From positions 20,947 to 84,946 of the forward strand of contig SVBD01000006.1 in NCBI GenBank assembly GCA_015059045.1: a stretch of DNA of 64,000 nucleotides, in the 5' to 3' direction. Position numbers and translations under genes: made by a program. Source of the DNA: Erysipelotrichaceae bacterium. Its GTDB lineage: Bacteria > Bacillota_I > Bacilli_A > RFN20 > CAG-449. The notes under the pieces were generated by a model, which saw only the letters and a list, made by a program, of their open reading frames with translations, did no database searches and was not told the DNA's origin. This document shows positions 24,788-33,267 of the stretch, in pieces (position 1 is the first letter of the stretch; each line of letters begins with the position of its first letter).

Positions 24788-27101
24788 ATCCAACTTATTC
24801 AAATTATTAATTAATACTTTTTTTATTTGTGTGTTTCTAGTTTCAACTCTACTAGGAACATTTTTATTTATTACCGTTAAAAACGAGAAATTAAAAATAG
24901 AACCTGAAAGTTTAGTTTCTCAAACGATTATTTATGATAATCATATGAATCAAATAGAAGTAATTGGCGAATCAAATGATTATCGCAAAATAGAAGAAAT
25001 ACCTCAAGTAATGATTGATGCTCTTCTTTCTATTGAAGACAACGAATTTTACTATCATAAAGGAATAAATACTAAAAGGATTATTCTTTCCTTTGTCAAT
25101 AATATTTTTTCTTCTTCCACTCAAGGTGGTTCCACTATTACTCAACAACTAATTAAAAATACCGCTTTAACTAATGAAAAAACTTATACAAGAAAAGTAA
25201 AAGAAGCATATCTAAGTATTATGATGGAAAAGGAATATACCAAAGAAGAAATATTAGAATTATATTTTAACAAAGTATACTTTGAGCAATCAGTTCCAGG
25301 AATAAACTACGCTTCTAAAATATTTTTTAATAAAGATATTTCTTTGATCAATTATTTAGAAGCCTCTATTCTTGCTTCGTTAGTTAAATCCCCTAGTTAC
25401 TATTATCCTTTTACCTATCCAGAAAGAGTAAATGAAAGAAAGAATTTAGTATTAAAAGCAATGTTAGAAAATAATACTATTACTTCAAACCAATATAACT
25501 TTGGAATTAATATTCACGCTAAAGATTTATTAGTCAAAAAAGATGTTAAATTAATTACGTCTTATCCTTATCAAGCTTACTTAGATATAGTCTATGAAGA
25601 AGTAAAAGCTATATGCAATAAAGACTTATATACTCATCCATTAATTGTAGAAACTTATCTAGACACATATCTCCAAACTCATATTGATAAAATTCAACAG
25701 GATAAAGTAATTTCTTTTACTGATGAGGAGCAACAAATAGGTGGAGTCGTAATTGATAATGATAATAGCAAAATAATTGGGGTTGTCGGTGGAAGAAACT
25801 ATAATGGCAAGAAACTTTTTAATCGCGGATATCACTTAAAAAGAAATCCCGCTAGTACAATTAAACCATTACTATCTTATCCTTTAGCAATTGAACATCT
25901 TTCCTTTCATCCGTTAACCACTATTAAAGATGAACCTTACCTTTATAAAGGAACTTCAATTAACGTTAATAATGCAGACAAAAAATATTTAGGTCCTCTC
26001 TCTTTAATTGAATCTATTGGATATTCTAGAAATACTTGCGCTGTTAAAACTTTTGATCAAGTAGTAGATAAAATTGGAATTAAAGAAGTAACTTCCTATT
26101 TAAAAGATTTAAATCTTTATGATGGAGGTAATATTACATCTTCTTATTCTTTAGGTGGAATGATGTATGGAATTTCCCCATTTCAAGTAGCAGGAGCTTA
26201 CTCTTGCTTGGCTAATCATGGTAAGTTTTTACTCCCTTCTACAATCAAAAGAATCAAGGATTACAATGGAAAAGTCCTATATGAACGCGACATTTCTTAT
26301 AAAAAAGTTCTATCCGAAGAAAGTGCTGATTTAATAACTTATTCATTAAAAAAGGTTATGGATAATAACTATTTAAATATTAATGTTTGCAAACCAAAAG
26401 GAATTGATGTGGCTTGTAAAACTGGAACTAACGCTTATGATTCTTCAACTATAAGAAAAAATAATTATCCTAAAAACGCCGATAAGGACATTTGGCTTGC
26501 TGGATATTCAAAAAACCATACTTGCGTTATCTGGACCGGATTTGATAAAAGCGAATATCAAAAGAACTACTTTACTTCTAACGATCCTAGAAAAAAGATT
26601 TCTAAATTAGTTTTCAAATCAATTATGGAAACTATTAATAAGAAAGGTGTTTTTGAATACTCTTCTTCATTACAAGAAATATCTCTAGTAAAAGGATTAG
26701 ACGAAACATATTTACCTAATGAATTTACTCCATCTTCTTATATTGTAAAAACACTAATTAATCCTAATAAAACTAGTGTTAAACCACTACCTAATTTGAC
26801 TATAGAAGAAGTAAATGATGTTAGTTGCTTTACAAGTAATAACTATGGAATATTCCAGATTAATAATCCCTTAATAGAAGATAAGATATATTCTTATTTC
26901 TATGGAGATAAAACGTATTTAATGGAAGTAACCTTACCAAATCAAAATAAAGAAATACACACTTCTAAAGAAGGATATTTTGAATATGAATTCAAAGAAA
27001 AAGGAAAGTATACTATAGAGTTTTCAATAACTTTTTCTAATAATACTTCCCTAAAAGGTTCTTCATATAAATTTACTTATTCTAAAAATGATTTTTTATA
27101 A
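24771..27101 (+). CDS. Class A penicillin-binding protein (bifunctional)
   Basis: A cytoplasmic start and transmembrane anchor (about residues 9-33) are followed by a GT51 glycosyltransferase with EDNEFYYHKG and GGSTITQQLIKN. The transpeptidase shows PASTIKPL (SxxK), YSRNTC (SxN) and CKTGTN (KTG). The C-terminal region (about 640-776) has a PASTA-free, beta-rich tail. It polymerises and cross-links peptidoglycan outside the membrane. The 3' end overlaps the convergent nth gene by 25 bases. PonA/PBP1 type. Confidence 0.95.
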   Translation: MKKINKSNLFKLLINTFFICVFLVSTLLGTFLFITVKNEKLKIEPESLVSQTIIYDNHMNQIEVIGESNDYRKIEEIPQVMIDALLSIEDNEFYYHKGINTKRIILSFVNNIFSSSTQGGSTITQQLIKNTALTNEKTYTRKVKEAYLSIMMEKEYTKEEILELYFNKVYFEQSVPGINYASKIFFNKDISLINYLEASILASLVKSPSYYYPFTYPERVNERKNLVLKAMLENNTITSNQYNFGINIHAKDLLVKKDVKLITSYPYQAYLDIVYEEVKAICNKDLYTHPLIVETYLDTYLQTHIDKIQQDKVISFTDEEQQIGGVVIDNDNSKIIGVVGGRNYNGKKLFNRGYHLKRNPASTIKPLLSYPLAIEHLSFHPLTTIKDEPYLYKGTSINVNNADKKYLGPLSLIESIGYSRNTCAVKTFDQVVDKIGIKEVTSYLKDLNLYDGGNITSSYSLGGMMYGISPFQVAGAYSCLANHGKFLLPSTIKRIKDYNGKVLYERDISYKKVLSEESADLITYSLKKVMDNNYLNINVCKPKGIDVACKTGTNAYDSSTIRKNNYPKNADKDIWLAGYSKNHTCVIWTGFDKSEYQKNYFTSNDPRKKISKLVFKSIMETINKKGVFEYSSSLQEISLVKGLDETYLPNEFTPSSYIVKTLINPNKTSVKPLPNLTIEEVNDVSCFTSNNYGIFQINNPLIEDKIYSYFYGDKTYLMEVTLPNQNKEIHTSKEGYFEYEFKEKGKYTIEFSITFSNNTSLKGSSYKFTYSKNDFL

Positions 27102-27712
27102 TGAGCACATAAATGCGTCAAAGGGCAATGTTTACAATCAGGATTTTGACTTTTACACATATATCTACCAAAGAAGATTAATTGATGATGTGCTTTAATC
27201 AATCTACTTCTTGGTAGTTTTCTTTTTAACTTTAATTCTACTTCTAAAGTAGAATCATTTTCTTTTGCTAGTTTTAATCTTTTAGATACTCTTTCTACAT
27301 GAGTATCAACAGGGATTTCAGGGATCTTAAAATATTCAATTCTTACTACATTACAAGTTTTTCTTCCTACGCCTGGAAGTTCCATTAATTCTTTTCTAGA
27401 AGAAGGAACTTTACCATTATGTTTTTCAAGTAAAATAGTAGAGCACGCTTTAATATTTTTAGCTTTAGAATAGCTTAATCCAATAGAATGAATAATCTTT
27501 TCAATATCTTCTACACTAGCATCTTTAAAAGACTCTAATGAAGGATATTTACTAAATAACACTTCTGTAACTTTATTAACACTTTTATCTGTTGCTTGCG
27601 CAGATAAAATAACTGCGAATAGTAATTCGTAGTCTTTAGTATAATTTAATTCACAATGCGCATCAAAAAATTTTTCGTCTAAAAATGCAAAGATTTCTTC
27701 TACTCTATTCAT
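27077..27712 (-). CDS. nth: Endonuclease III
   Basis: DNA glycosylase/AP lyase for oxidised pyrimidines. Helix-hairpin-helix LPGVGRKTCNVV carries the catalytic Lys, VDTHVERVSKRL the catalytic Asp, and the Fe-S loop is C-x6-C-x2-C-x5-C (CKSQNPDCKHCPLTHLC). Length is 211. ATG 27712 is used; the track start is a GTG one codon earlier. It overlaps the end of dnaD, as is common in Firmicutes (dnaD-nth pair). Confidence 0.96.
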   Translation of the reverse strand: MNRVEEIFAFLDEKFFDAHCELNYTKDYELLFAVILSAQATDKSVNKVTEVLFSKYPSLESFKDASVEDIEKIIHSIGLSYSKAKNIKACSTILLEKHNGKVPSSRKELMELPGVGRKTCNVVRIEYFKIPEIPVDTHVERVSKRLKLAKENDSTLEVELKLKRKLPRSRLIKAHHQLIFFGRYMCKSQNPDCKHCPLTHLCAHYKKSFLE

Positions 27713-28364
27713 CACTACTTGTCCACTTAGTATTAGCGATCCTTATTGTATCTTCAATATCTTTTTTCCATTTTTCGTTAACTGAAGAATATCCTTCTTT
27801 TTCAATATCTCTACTTGAAAGATACTTCATAATAGATTTATCAATTTGATTAATAGTAACCCTTTTAGATTTATGTTGGCATTCATGAACACAAGAAATA
27901 ATAACTTCTTCTTTAATTCCTTGAGAAATCCATTCTCTTACCTTTTCAATTTCTAATGGTGAAAGAGTTCTTCCCATTTCTTTTTGCATTAATGCAAAAA
28001 CATTATTAAACTCTTCATTAGCTTCTTTGTTTTTATTTCCTTGAGCCAATCTTAATAATTCACTTTGAAATTCAACAATAATCTTATTATATAAAGGTTC
28101 AATAGAAGTCACTAATGAATTATTATCACTAGCGTATTCAATAAAGCCACGATTAGTTAAACTAACTAATACACTATCAATTTCTTTTATTGCTATATTC
28201 ATTTTAAGCGCTAAAAGATCAGCAGTAATTAATACTTTCTCTTTCTTTAATATATTATCAATAGATAATAAAACACATAAATCGTATTCACTTAATCCAA
28301 AAGATTTATAATTATCTACTAAAAAATAACGATAATCTATTTGTTCAATTCTTAATTCATTCAT
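27705..28364 (-). CDS. dnaD: DnaD-domain replication initiation protein
   Basis: A 219-residue protein with an N-terminal winged-helix-like region (about 1-90) and a C-terminal DnaD domain. The latter is seen as GRTLSPLEIEKVREWISQGIKEEVIISCVHE, with a C-terminal KYLSSRDIEKEG tail. DnaD helps load helicase at the origin and at restart sites together with DnaB and DnaI. The neighbours nth and pbp are the classic context. It begins 8 bases after the fusion gene upstream. Confidence 0.88.
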   Translation of the reverse strand: MNELRIEQIDYRYFLVDNYKSFGLSEYDLCVLLSIDNILKKEKVLITADLLALKMNIAIKEIDSVLVSLTNRGFIEYASDNNSLVTSIEPLYNKIIVEFQSELLRLAQGNKNKEANEEFNNVFALMQKEMGRTLSPLEIEKVREWISQGIKEEVIISCVHECQHKSKRVTINQIDKSIMKYLSSRDIEKEGYSSVNEKWKKDIEDTIRIANTKWTSSDE

Positions 28365-28372
28365 ACTTCCAC

Positions 28373-30025
28373 CTACTTACACACTTTCTTAAATACCCTT
28401 AAGAAATTCTTATAGAAAATCTTATCAATTTCTTCTTGAGTATATCCTTCTTTTACTAATGCTTCTTTTAATTCTAATGTTTTAGTTGCATCACTCATTC
28501 CATTAGGAGTAGGGATTCCATCAAAATCGCTACCTAAAGCAATTATATCAATCCCACCAACTTCTTTAATATGGTTGATATGCTTTATTATATCAGGTAT
28601 TTGATTCTTTTTGCTTGAAGAAATAAAATCCGGACAATAATTTATTCCCATAACACCTTTGTTTTTCTTTAAAGCAAGTATCATTTCATCGGTTAAATTT
28701 CTTGATACCTTGCATATTTTTCTACTATTAGAATGGCTACAGACAATTGGTTTAGTAGATAAATTAATTACATCATAAAATCCAGCATCAGATAAATGAG
28801 AAACATCAATAATCATACCTAACTCATTCATCTTTTTAACAACTTCTTTACCAAAAGGAGTTAATCCATCTACAGTATTAGGAATTCTAATATTAACTTT
28901 AGTTTTATTAGTCATATTAATATTTGGATAACCTATCTCATTAGGGAAATTCCAAGTTAACGTCATCATTCTTACCCCTAAAGAATAGAAATATTCTAAC
29001 TTTTCTAAATCCCCTTCAATTGCTCCACCTTCTTCAATAGAAAGAAGTGCAGACATCTTTTTTAAAGCTTTATTGTTTTGTAATTCTTGATAAGTTGTAA
29101 CTTGACTAATTACATGACTATTTTTATTGATTTCACTTTTAAATAATTCAATATATTTTTTTGTTGTTTCAAAAGGAGTATTAACTTTATGTAATGGAAT
29201 AAAAACTGCAAAAGTTTGCATTAAATATTCCCCTTTACTCATCTTTAAAATATCAATGTGTAAGTTATTTTTATATATTCCTTTTGTTTCAAATTCCTCT
29301 CTAGTAATAGTATCACAATGCATATCGATAACATTTAATCTTTCTTTATTAAATTCTAGAGGGATATAATCATCTACATGATGGATTTTTAGCATCCACA
29401 TTGCCTTTTCGTAAGAAAAAGCTTTCATTTTATCAATTTCATCTAAACATCTAACATAAGATACTTTTTTTAATAGATGTAAATTATCTTTAATATCTTT
29501 AACTAATCCTGGGGTTAAAGAAAAATCATAAATTAAACTAAATCTTAACGCTCTTAAGATGCGTAAAGGATCTTCTTTAAAACGAATAGAGGGCTTTCCA
29601 ATCATTGAAATAAGATGATTTTTTAAATCATCTCTACCATGATAATAATCATACACATTACCATTTTTATCGATATATAAAGCATTGATAGAAATATCTC
29701 TTCTTTTCGCATCAAGCCTTAATTCTTTAACAAAAGCAACTTTATTAGGATGACGATAATCTTTATAATCTTCTTCTACTCTTAAAGTTGTTATGTCTAC
29801 TTTGTGACCTAAAAAAGAAATATGCACACTACCAATAGATACAAACGATTCATCAAAAGACAGAAACTCTTTCATTTGAGAAGGTGTTGCATCGCTGACA
29901 AAATCAAAGTCTAATATTTCTCTGCCTAAAAGATAATCTCTACTAGTCCCACCTACCATAAATAGGGCATAACCATTTTGAGAAAAAATCTTTTCAAGTT
30001 CCAAATAGACTTTTGGTAATTCCAC
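28373..30025 (-). CDS. Fusion of CCA tRNA nucleotidyltransferase head/neck with M19 membrane dipeptidase-like domain
   Basis: One uninterrupted frame of 550 codons carries two unrelated enzymes. Residues 1-230 are a class II CCA-adding/poly(A) polymerase type: VGGTSRDYLLG, catalytic DFD (Asp39, Asp41), KRRDISINAL and EDPLRILRALRF. The body and tail domains of normal CCA enzymes (about 400 residues) are missing. Residues 232-550 are a whole M19 renal-dipeptidase domain: DMHCDT (His236, Asp238), SIEEGG, DVSH (His410), SHSNSR (His431) and GSDFDG (Asp500), all metal and active-site positions. The start is GTG with AAGGAG 7 bases upstream. It lies before dnaD. I know no such fusion. A merged-gene assembly error cannot be excluded, but no frameshift is needed. 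Confidence 0.87.
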   Translation of the reverse strand: MELPKVYLELEKIFSQNGYALFMVGGTSRDYLLGREILDFDFVSDATPSQMKEFLSFDESFVSIGSVHISFLGHKVDITTLRVEEDYKDYRHPNKVAFVKELRLDAKRRDISINALYIDKNGNVYDYYHGRDDLKNHLISMIGKPSIRFKEDPLRILRALRFSLIYDFSLTPGLVKDIKDNLHLLKKVSYVRCLDEIDKMKAFSYEKAMWMLKIHHVDDYIPLEFNKERLNVIDMHCDTITREEFETKGIYKNNLHIDILKMSKGEYLMQTFAVFIPLHKVNTPFETTKKYIELFKSEINKNSHVISQVTTYQELQNNKALKKMSALLSIEEGGAIEGDLEKLEYFYSLGVRMMTLTWNFPNEIGYPNINMTNKTKVNIRIPNTVDGLTPFGKEVVKKMNELGMIIDVSHLSDAGFYDVINLSTKPIVCSHSNSRKICKVSRNLTDEMILALKKNKGVMGINYCPDFISSSKKNQIPDIIKHINHIKEVGGIDIIALGSDFDGIPTPNGMSDATKTLELKEALVKEGYTQEEIDKIFYKNFLRVFKKVCK

Positions 30026-30066
30026 AATATTTCTCCTTTGTTATTTTGCTAAAAACATAATTTGTA

Positions 30067-30095
30067 TTGACAATATGTTAATTTTTATTTATATT
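30067..30095 (+). promoter_or_regulatory. tRNA-Val promoter
   Basis: A perfect TTGACA, a 17-base spacer and TATATT lie 22 bases before the tRNA. This is the strongest consensus promoter seen on the plus strand in this section. Confidence 0.85.
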
Positions 30096-30117
30096 AATAT
30101 CGTTATCGATTCCAAAT

Positions 30118-30193
30118 GGGTATTTAGCTCAGCTGGGAGAGCATCTGTTTGACGTACAGAAGGTCGGGGGTTCGATTCCCTCAGTACCCACCA
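30118..30193 (+). tRNA. tRNA-Val (anticodon GAC)
   Basis: A complete cloverleaf can be folded. The acceptor stem GGGTATT pairs with AGTACCC, including one wobble. The anticodon arm TCTGT-TTGACGT-ACAGA gives the GAC anticodon, read as Val. The T arm has GGTTCGATTCC. CCA is encoded at the 3' end. It is a single tRNA gene with its own promoter and terminator. Confidence 0.95.
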
Positions 30194-30209
30194 TTTAGTA
30201 GATAGCAAT

Positions 30210-30236
30210 AAGATTCCTAAAAAGGAATCTTTTTTA
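30210..30236 (+). terminator. tRNA terminator
   Basis: AAGATTCC and GGAATCTT form an 8-base stem followed by a T-run on the plus strand. It ends 10 bases before the convergent cdaA stop codon and may serve both units. Confidence 0.88.
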
Positions 30237-30246
30237 TTTTAATATA

Positions 30247-31011
30247 TTAATTTTCTTCTCTATCATTCATCATTGAGATGAATTCGTTTAAGAAATTATC
30301 ATAAGAACAACTTTCCATTGTTCCTTTATATGTTAAAGAAATTCTTCCAGTTTCTTCACTGACAACAATTGTAACCGCATCACTTACTTCACTGATACCA
30401 AATGCAGCACGATGTCTTGCACCATATTTACCAGTTAAAGCTCTAGTTGTTGGAGTGTAATAAACCGAAGCGGCTAAAATTGTATCACCACGAATAATTA
30501 CAGCACCATCGTGAAGTCTAGTTCCTGGATAGAAAATAGTTAATAATAATTCATAACATAATGGAGCGTTTAATCTTGTTCCACTCTTACTAATATCTGA
30601 TAAATTTGTAGTTTTTTCAAAAGTAATAATCGCACCTACTTTATTTCTTGATAAATGTTTTACCGCATCAGAAATAATTTTATACTTTGCTTCATCAGAA
30701 ACATTATTAATTTGAGTCTTCTTTCTTGAAGAAACGTTATTTAAAATGTAGTAACGATATTCACTACCATTTACCATAACATAAATAACTCCAGTAGCAA
30801 TTAAAAAACCTACTGATAATAATGTAACTGTTTCAAACGCAAATACTTTACTAACAACAAATAAAATATCTGCGACAATAATTGAGATTATAACAAACTT
30901 TCTTTTCATTTTAGAAAGTAATAAATACGAAACAAAAGCAAGTATTAGTAGGCTAATACCAAAGTCTAACAAGAAGAAGATATTTGAAAAACGTTCAATA
31001 ATTTCTTTCAT
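30247..31011 (-). CDS. cdaA: Diadenylate cyclase CdaA
   Basis: Makes cyclic di-AMP from two ATP. Three N-terminal transmembrane helices span about residues 10-85. The DAC domain follows with KSGTRLNAPL, HDGAVII (DGA) and GARHRAAFG (RHR), all catalytic motifs intact. Length 254 fits CdaA. The usual partner genes cdaR and glmM are not adjacent here, which differs from most Firmicutes. SD GAGG lies 8 bases before ATG. Confidence 0.94.
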   Translation of the reverse strand: MKEIIERFSNIFFLLDFGISLLILAFVSYLLLSKMKRKFVIISIIVADILFVVSKVFAFETVTLLSVGFLIATGVIYVMVNGSEYRYYILNNVSSRKKTQINNVSDEAKYKIISDAVKHLSRNKVGAIITFEKTTNLSDISKSGTRLNAPLCYELLLTIFYPGTRLHDGAVIIRGDTILAASVYYTPTTRALTGKYGARHRAAFGISEVSDAVTIVVSEETGRISLTYKGTMESCSYDNFLNEFISMMNDREEN

Positions 31012-31209
31012 ATTAAGTTCCTCGCTTATATTAATTTAACATAGTTTAAATTAAATTTAAATATTGCTAACTAATTTTATTATAAAAATAATAAAAAAAG
31101 TATTTTATTAGTTTGTTATAATATTTTTTTGAGTTTTTTTCTATAATTTTAAGTATTGATATAACATTTGCTAAATTTTGTATATAATAAGAAGATAGGA
31201 GGCGATATA

Positions 31210-31971
31210 ATGTTTTCAAAATTTAATATAAAAAATGTTAAATGGATTAGTATTCTCGGTGCAATATTAAATATTGTTTTATCTATAATTTTCTTTATTG
31301 GTCTTTATCAAGCAATTAGTAATATAGAAGCTATTAATGCACTTCAAAATGGTGTAAGTGAAGTTCAATACAGTTTATATAGAACATATAGTTTGTTAAT
31401 TAATCTAACAACCGTTACAATCGCTTTTTCTTTATTACTAATTTCTTCAAGTTTAAGAATTGATCAAATTTACGTTAGATTAAAATGGGTAAATATTCTT
31501 TCATCCATTTTCAGCGTAATCACTACATTTATCATTCTATTCACTTCAATGAATAATAATGATTCAAGTGTTTTAAAGATTCAAAGTCCATTAATCTATG
31601 TTTTACTAGCAATTAGTGTTATTTGTATGATTTTTGACCAAATTAGATTATATTTCAAATATAAAAACAATCCATTCTATCATAATGGAAAATTCAAATC
31701 TAATGCATCTCAATTCAATTACCGCTATACAACAAATCAACCTAACCAACAAAGCGAAGATGGCTATATTACTCCTCGACCAAGAGAAGAAAATAAAATT
31801 ATTGAAGAAGAAAACGTATTTGATAATAACATGTCTTACTTTGAAATGTATGAAAAAAGAAGTGAAGAACTTCACAAGGTTGAAGAAGAATTCGACAAAG
31901 GAGAAATTAGCGAAGCTGAATATACTGCTAAAAGAAAAGCAATATATGCAAAATACGATAAATATAATTAA
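31210..31971 (+). CDS. Four-TM membrane protein with SHOCT-like C-terminus
   Basis: The 253-residue protein has four predicted membrane segments. They are WISILGAILNIVLSIIFFIG, LLINLTTVTIAFSLLLISSS, ILSSIFSVITTFIILF and LIYVLLAISVICMIF. A long cytoplasmic tail ends in a SHOCT-like helix pair (EEEFDKGEISEAEYTAKRKAI). Its function is unknown; SHOCT tails occur in membrane proteins that oligomerise. I use ATG 31210, with AGGAGG 7 bases upstream and TATAAT at 31183-31188; the track start at 31168 lies upstream of this promoter. Confidence 0.8.
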   Translation: MFSKFNIKNVKWISILGAILNIVLSIIFFIGLYQAISNIEAINALQNGVSEVQYSLYRTYSLLINLTTVTIAFSLLLISSSLRIDQIYVRLKWVNILSSIFSVITTFIILFTSMNNNDSSVLKIQSPLIYVLLAISVICMIFDQIRLYFKYKNNPFYHNGKFKSNASQFNYRYTTNQPNQQSEDGYITPRPREENKIIEEENVFDNNMSYFEMYEKRSEELHKVEEEFDKGEISEAEYTAKRKAIYAKYDKYN

Positions 31972-32007
31972 AAACCCGCTTATTTTAAACTAAGCGGTTT
32001 TCTTTTT
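31971..32007 (+). terminator. Terminator between convergent genes
   Basis: CGCTTA and TAAGCG, extended by AACC/GGTT with one bulge, form a hairpin followed by a T-run on the plus strand. It closes the membrane protein gene and sits against the mgtC stop codon. Confidence 0.75.
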
Positions 32008-32753
32008 TAGAACATTTCTTCAATATATTCAACGTATGATAATTCTTTTAATTCATCAATTAACAATTGATGATTTTTATATTTTTTTCCCTCTCTTATT
32101 GCTAACATGATGGAATAAACACTTAAGCCAGAATTAGAATAAGCAGTATTATGTTCTACAGAAATTACTTCGATTCCTTTTTCTCTTATAATATGAACAA
32201 ATTCTTTTAAATTTGATCGTTGTTCAAATTCAATATGTAGTTCAAAACATCCAGATCTAGTTGTAAATCTTCTTTCTAGTTGAGGCATAATAAAGATGGC
32301 AACAAAGATTAAAACATAACCAATTAACGCTGCCGTATAAAAGCCAGCGCCAATAGTTAGTCCTAAACACGCTACAGCCCACAAACCAGCAGCAGTTGTC
32401 AACCCTTTAACTTGGCTTCTAGAAGTAACTAAAATTGTTCCAGCTCCTAAAAAACCAATACCAGAAATAACTTGAGCGCCAAATCTTGCCGCATCACCTG
32501 TTCCATATGTTTCAACAATAAAGGCATCAGCAATCATTGCCATACATGAAGCCACACAAACAAGAATATATGTTCTTAATCCTGCCGCATGTTTTTTAAT
32601 TGCTCTTTCAATACCAATTGAACCCGCTAGAATAATTGCTAATGCTAAACGAACAATAATACTTCCAAAAGAAAGATTTGCAAGCCATTCACCATTTTCG
32701 CCAAATAGTTTAACAATTGGGTCAACAATATTAATATCCATTAAAATATTCAT
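32007..32753 (-). CDS. MgtC/SapB family protein
   Basis: The 248-residue membrane protein has the family core: LAGSIGIERAIKKHAAGLRTYILVCVASCM, VISGIGFLGAGTI and TTAAGLWAVACLGLTIGAGFY. About four to five helices are followed by a C-terminal ACT-like cytoplasmic domain (from about residue 170). MgtC proteins act under low magnesium or modulate ATPases; transport itself is disputed. It is a single gene transcribed toward the left, with 99 bases upstream before the opp terminator. Confidence 0.9.
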   Translation of the reverse strand: MNILMDINIVDPIVKLFGENGEWLANLSFGSIIVRLALAIILAGSIGIERAIKKHAAGLRTYILVCVASCMAMIADAFIVETYGTGDAARFGAQVISGIGFLGAGTILVTSRSQVKGLTTAAGLWAVACLGLTIGAGFYTAALIGYVLIFVAIFIMPQLERRFTTRSGCFELHIEFEQRSNLKEFVHIIREKGIEVISVEHNTAYSNSGLSVYSIMLAIREGKKYKNHQLLIDELKELSYVEYIEEMF

Positions 32754-32840
32754 ACTATCACCTTCTATAAAATGTTTATTAATAATATATTATATTATAC
32801 ATCAAATTATGATAATTACAATATGCGATTATTTTATAAG

Positions 32841-32866
32841 AAAAGGGATGCGTTAAACTGCATCCC
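32841..32866 (-). terminator. opp operon terminator
   Basis: GGGATGC and GCATCCC form a perfect 7-base stem that overlaps the stop codon of the DUF3899 gene, followed on the minus strand by TTTTCTTATAAAAT. It ends the transcript that begins upstream of oppA. Confidence 0.8.
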
Positions 32867-33266
32867 AATAATCTTTAAAGTTTGGTGAAATTAATATAAA
32901 TATAACCGAAATTGCAATAAGAATTAATCCAACAATTACTAAATATCCAAATGGTCTATTTTCTTCGTGTTTTGCTAAAGTATATTCGTGATAAGTCTTA
33001 TATTTGATATCGTTATGATCTTTTTTAAATAAAGATACAAATCTCATCATACCATAAGTTAACATATCAAATGTTCCGCCGTTTGTCGCAAGAACTAACA
33101 TTCCAAAACAGAATAATAAGATTCCCGGAATAAAGAATGCATCGATTAATATCTCAACTACATCGACAAATTCTTTTGCAAGAAATATATGATTACAAAC
33201 TGCAAATATAAATGCAGCAACTAACCCAATAGAAAATGTAATTAAATATTTATATATTTGTTTCAT
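32853..33266 (-). CDS. DUF3899-like membrane protein
   Basis: A 137-residue protein with three hydrophobic segments: residues about 8-28, 45-65 and 108-130. The stretch ATNGGTFDMLTYGMMRF resembles the central motif of DUF3899 proteins. Function is unknown. It starts 1 base after oppF and is followed by the operon terminator, so it is co-expressed with the oligopeptide transporter and might be an accessory part. Confidence 0.7.
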   Translation of the reverse strand: MKQIYKYLITFSIGLVAAFIFAVCNHIFLAKEFVDVVEILIDAFFIPGILLFCFGMLVLATNGGTFDMLTYGMMRFVSLFKKDHNDIKYKTYHEYTLAKHEENRPFGYLVIVGLILIAISVIFILISPNFKDYWDAV

Positions 33267-33267
33267 A

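Noticed and set aside
31634-31993. 119-aa plus-strand ORF overlapping the membrane protein gene
   Set aside because: Out of frame with a protein that has coherent membrane segments, SD and promoter; composition is random Lys/Asn/Ile.
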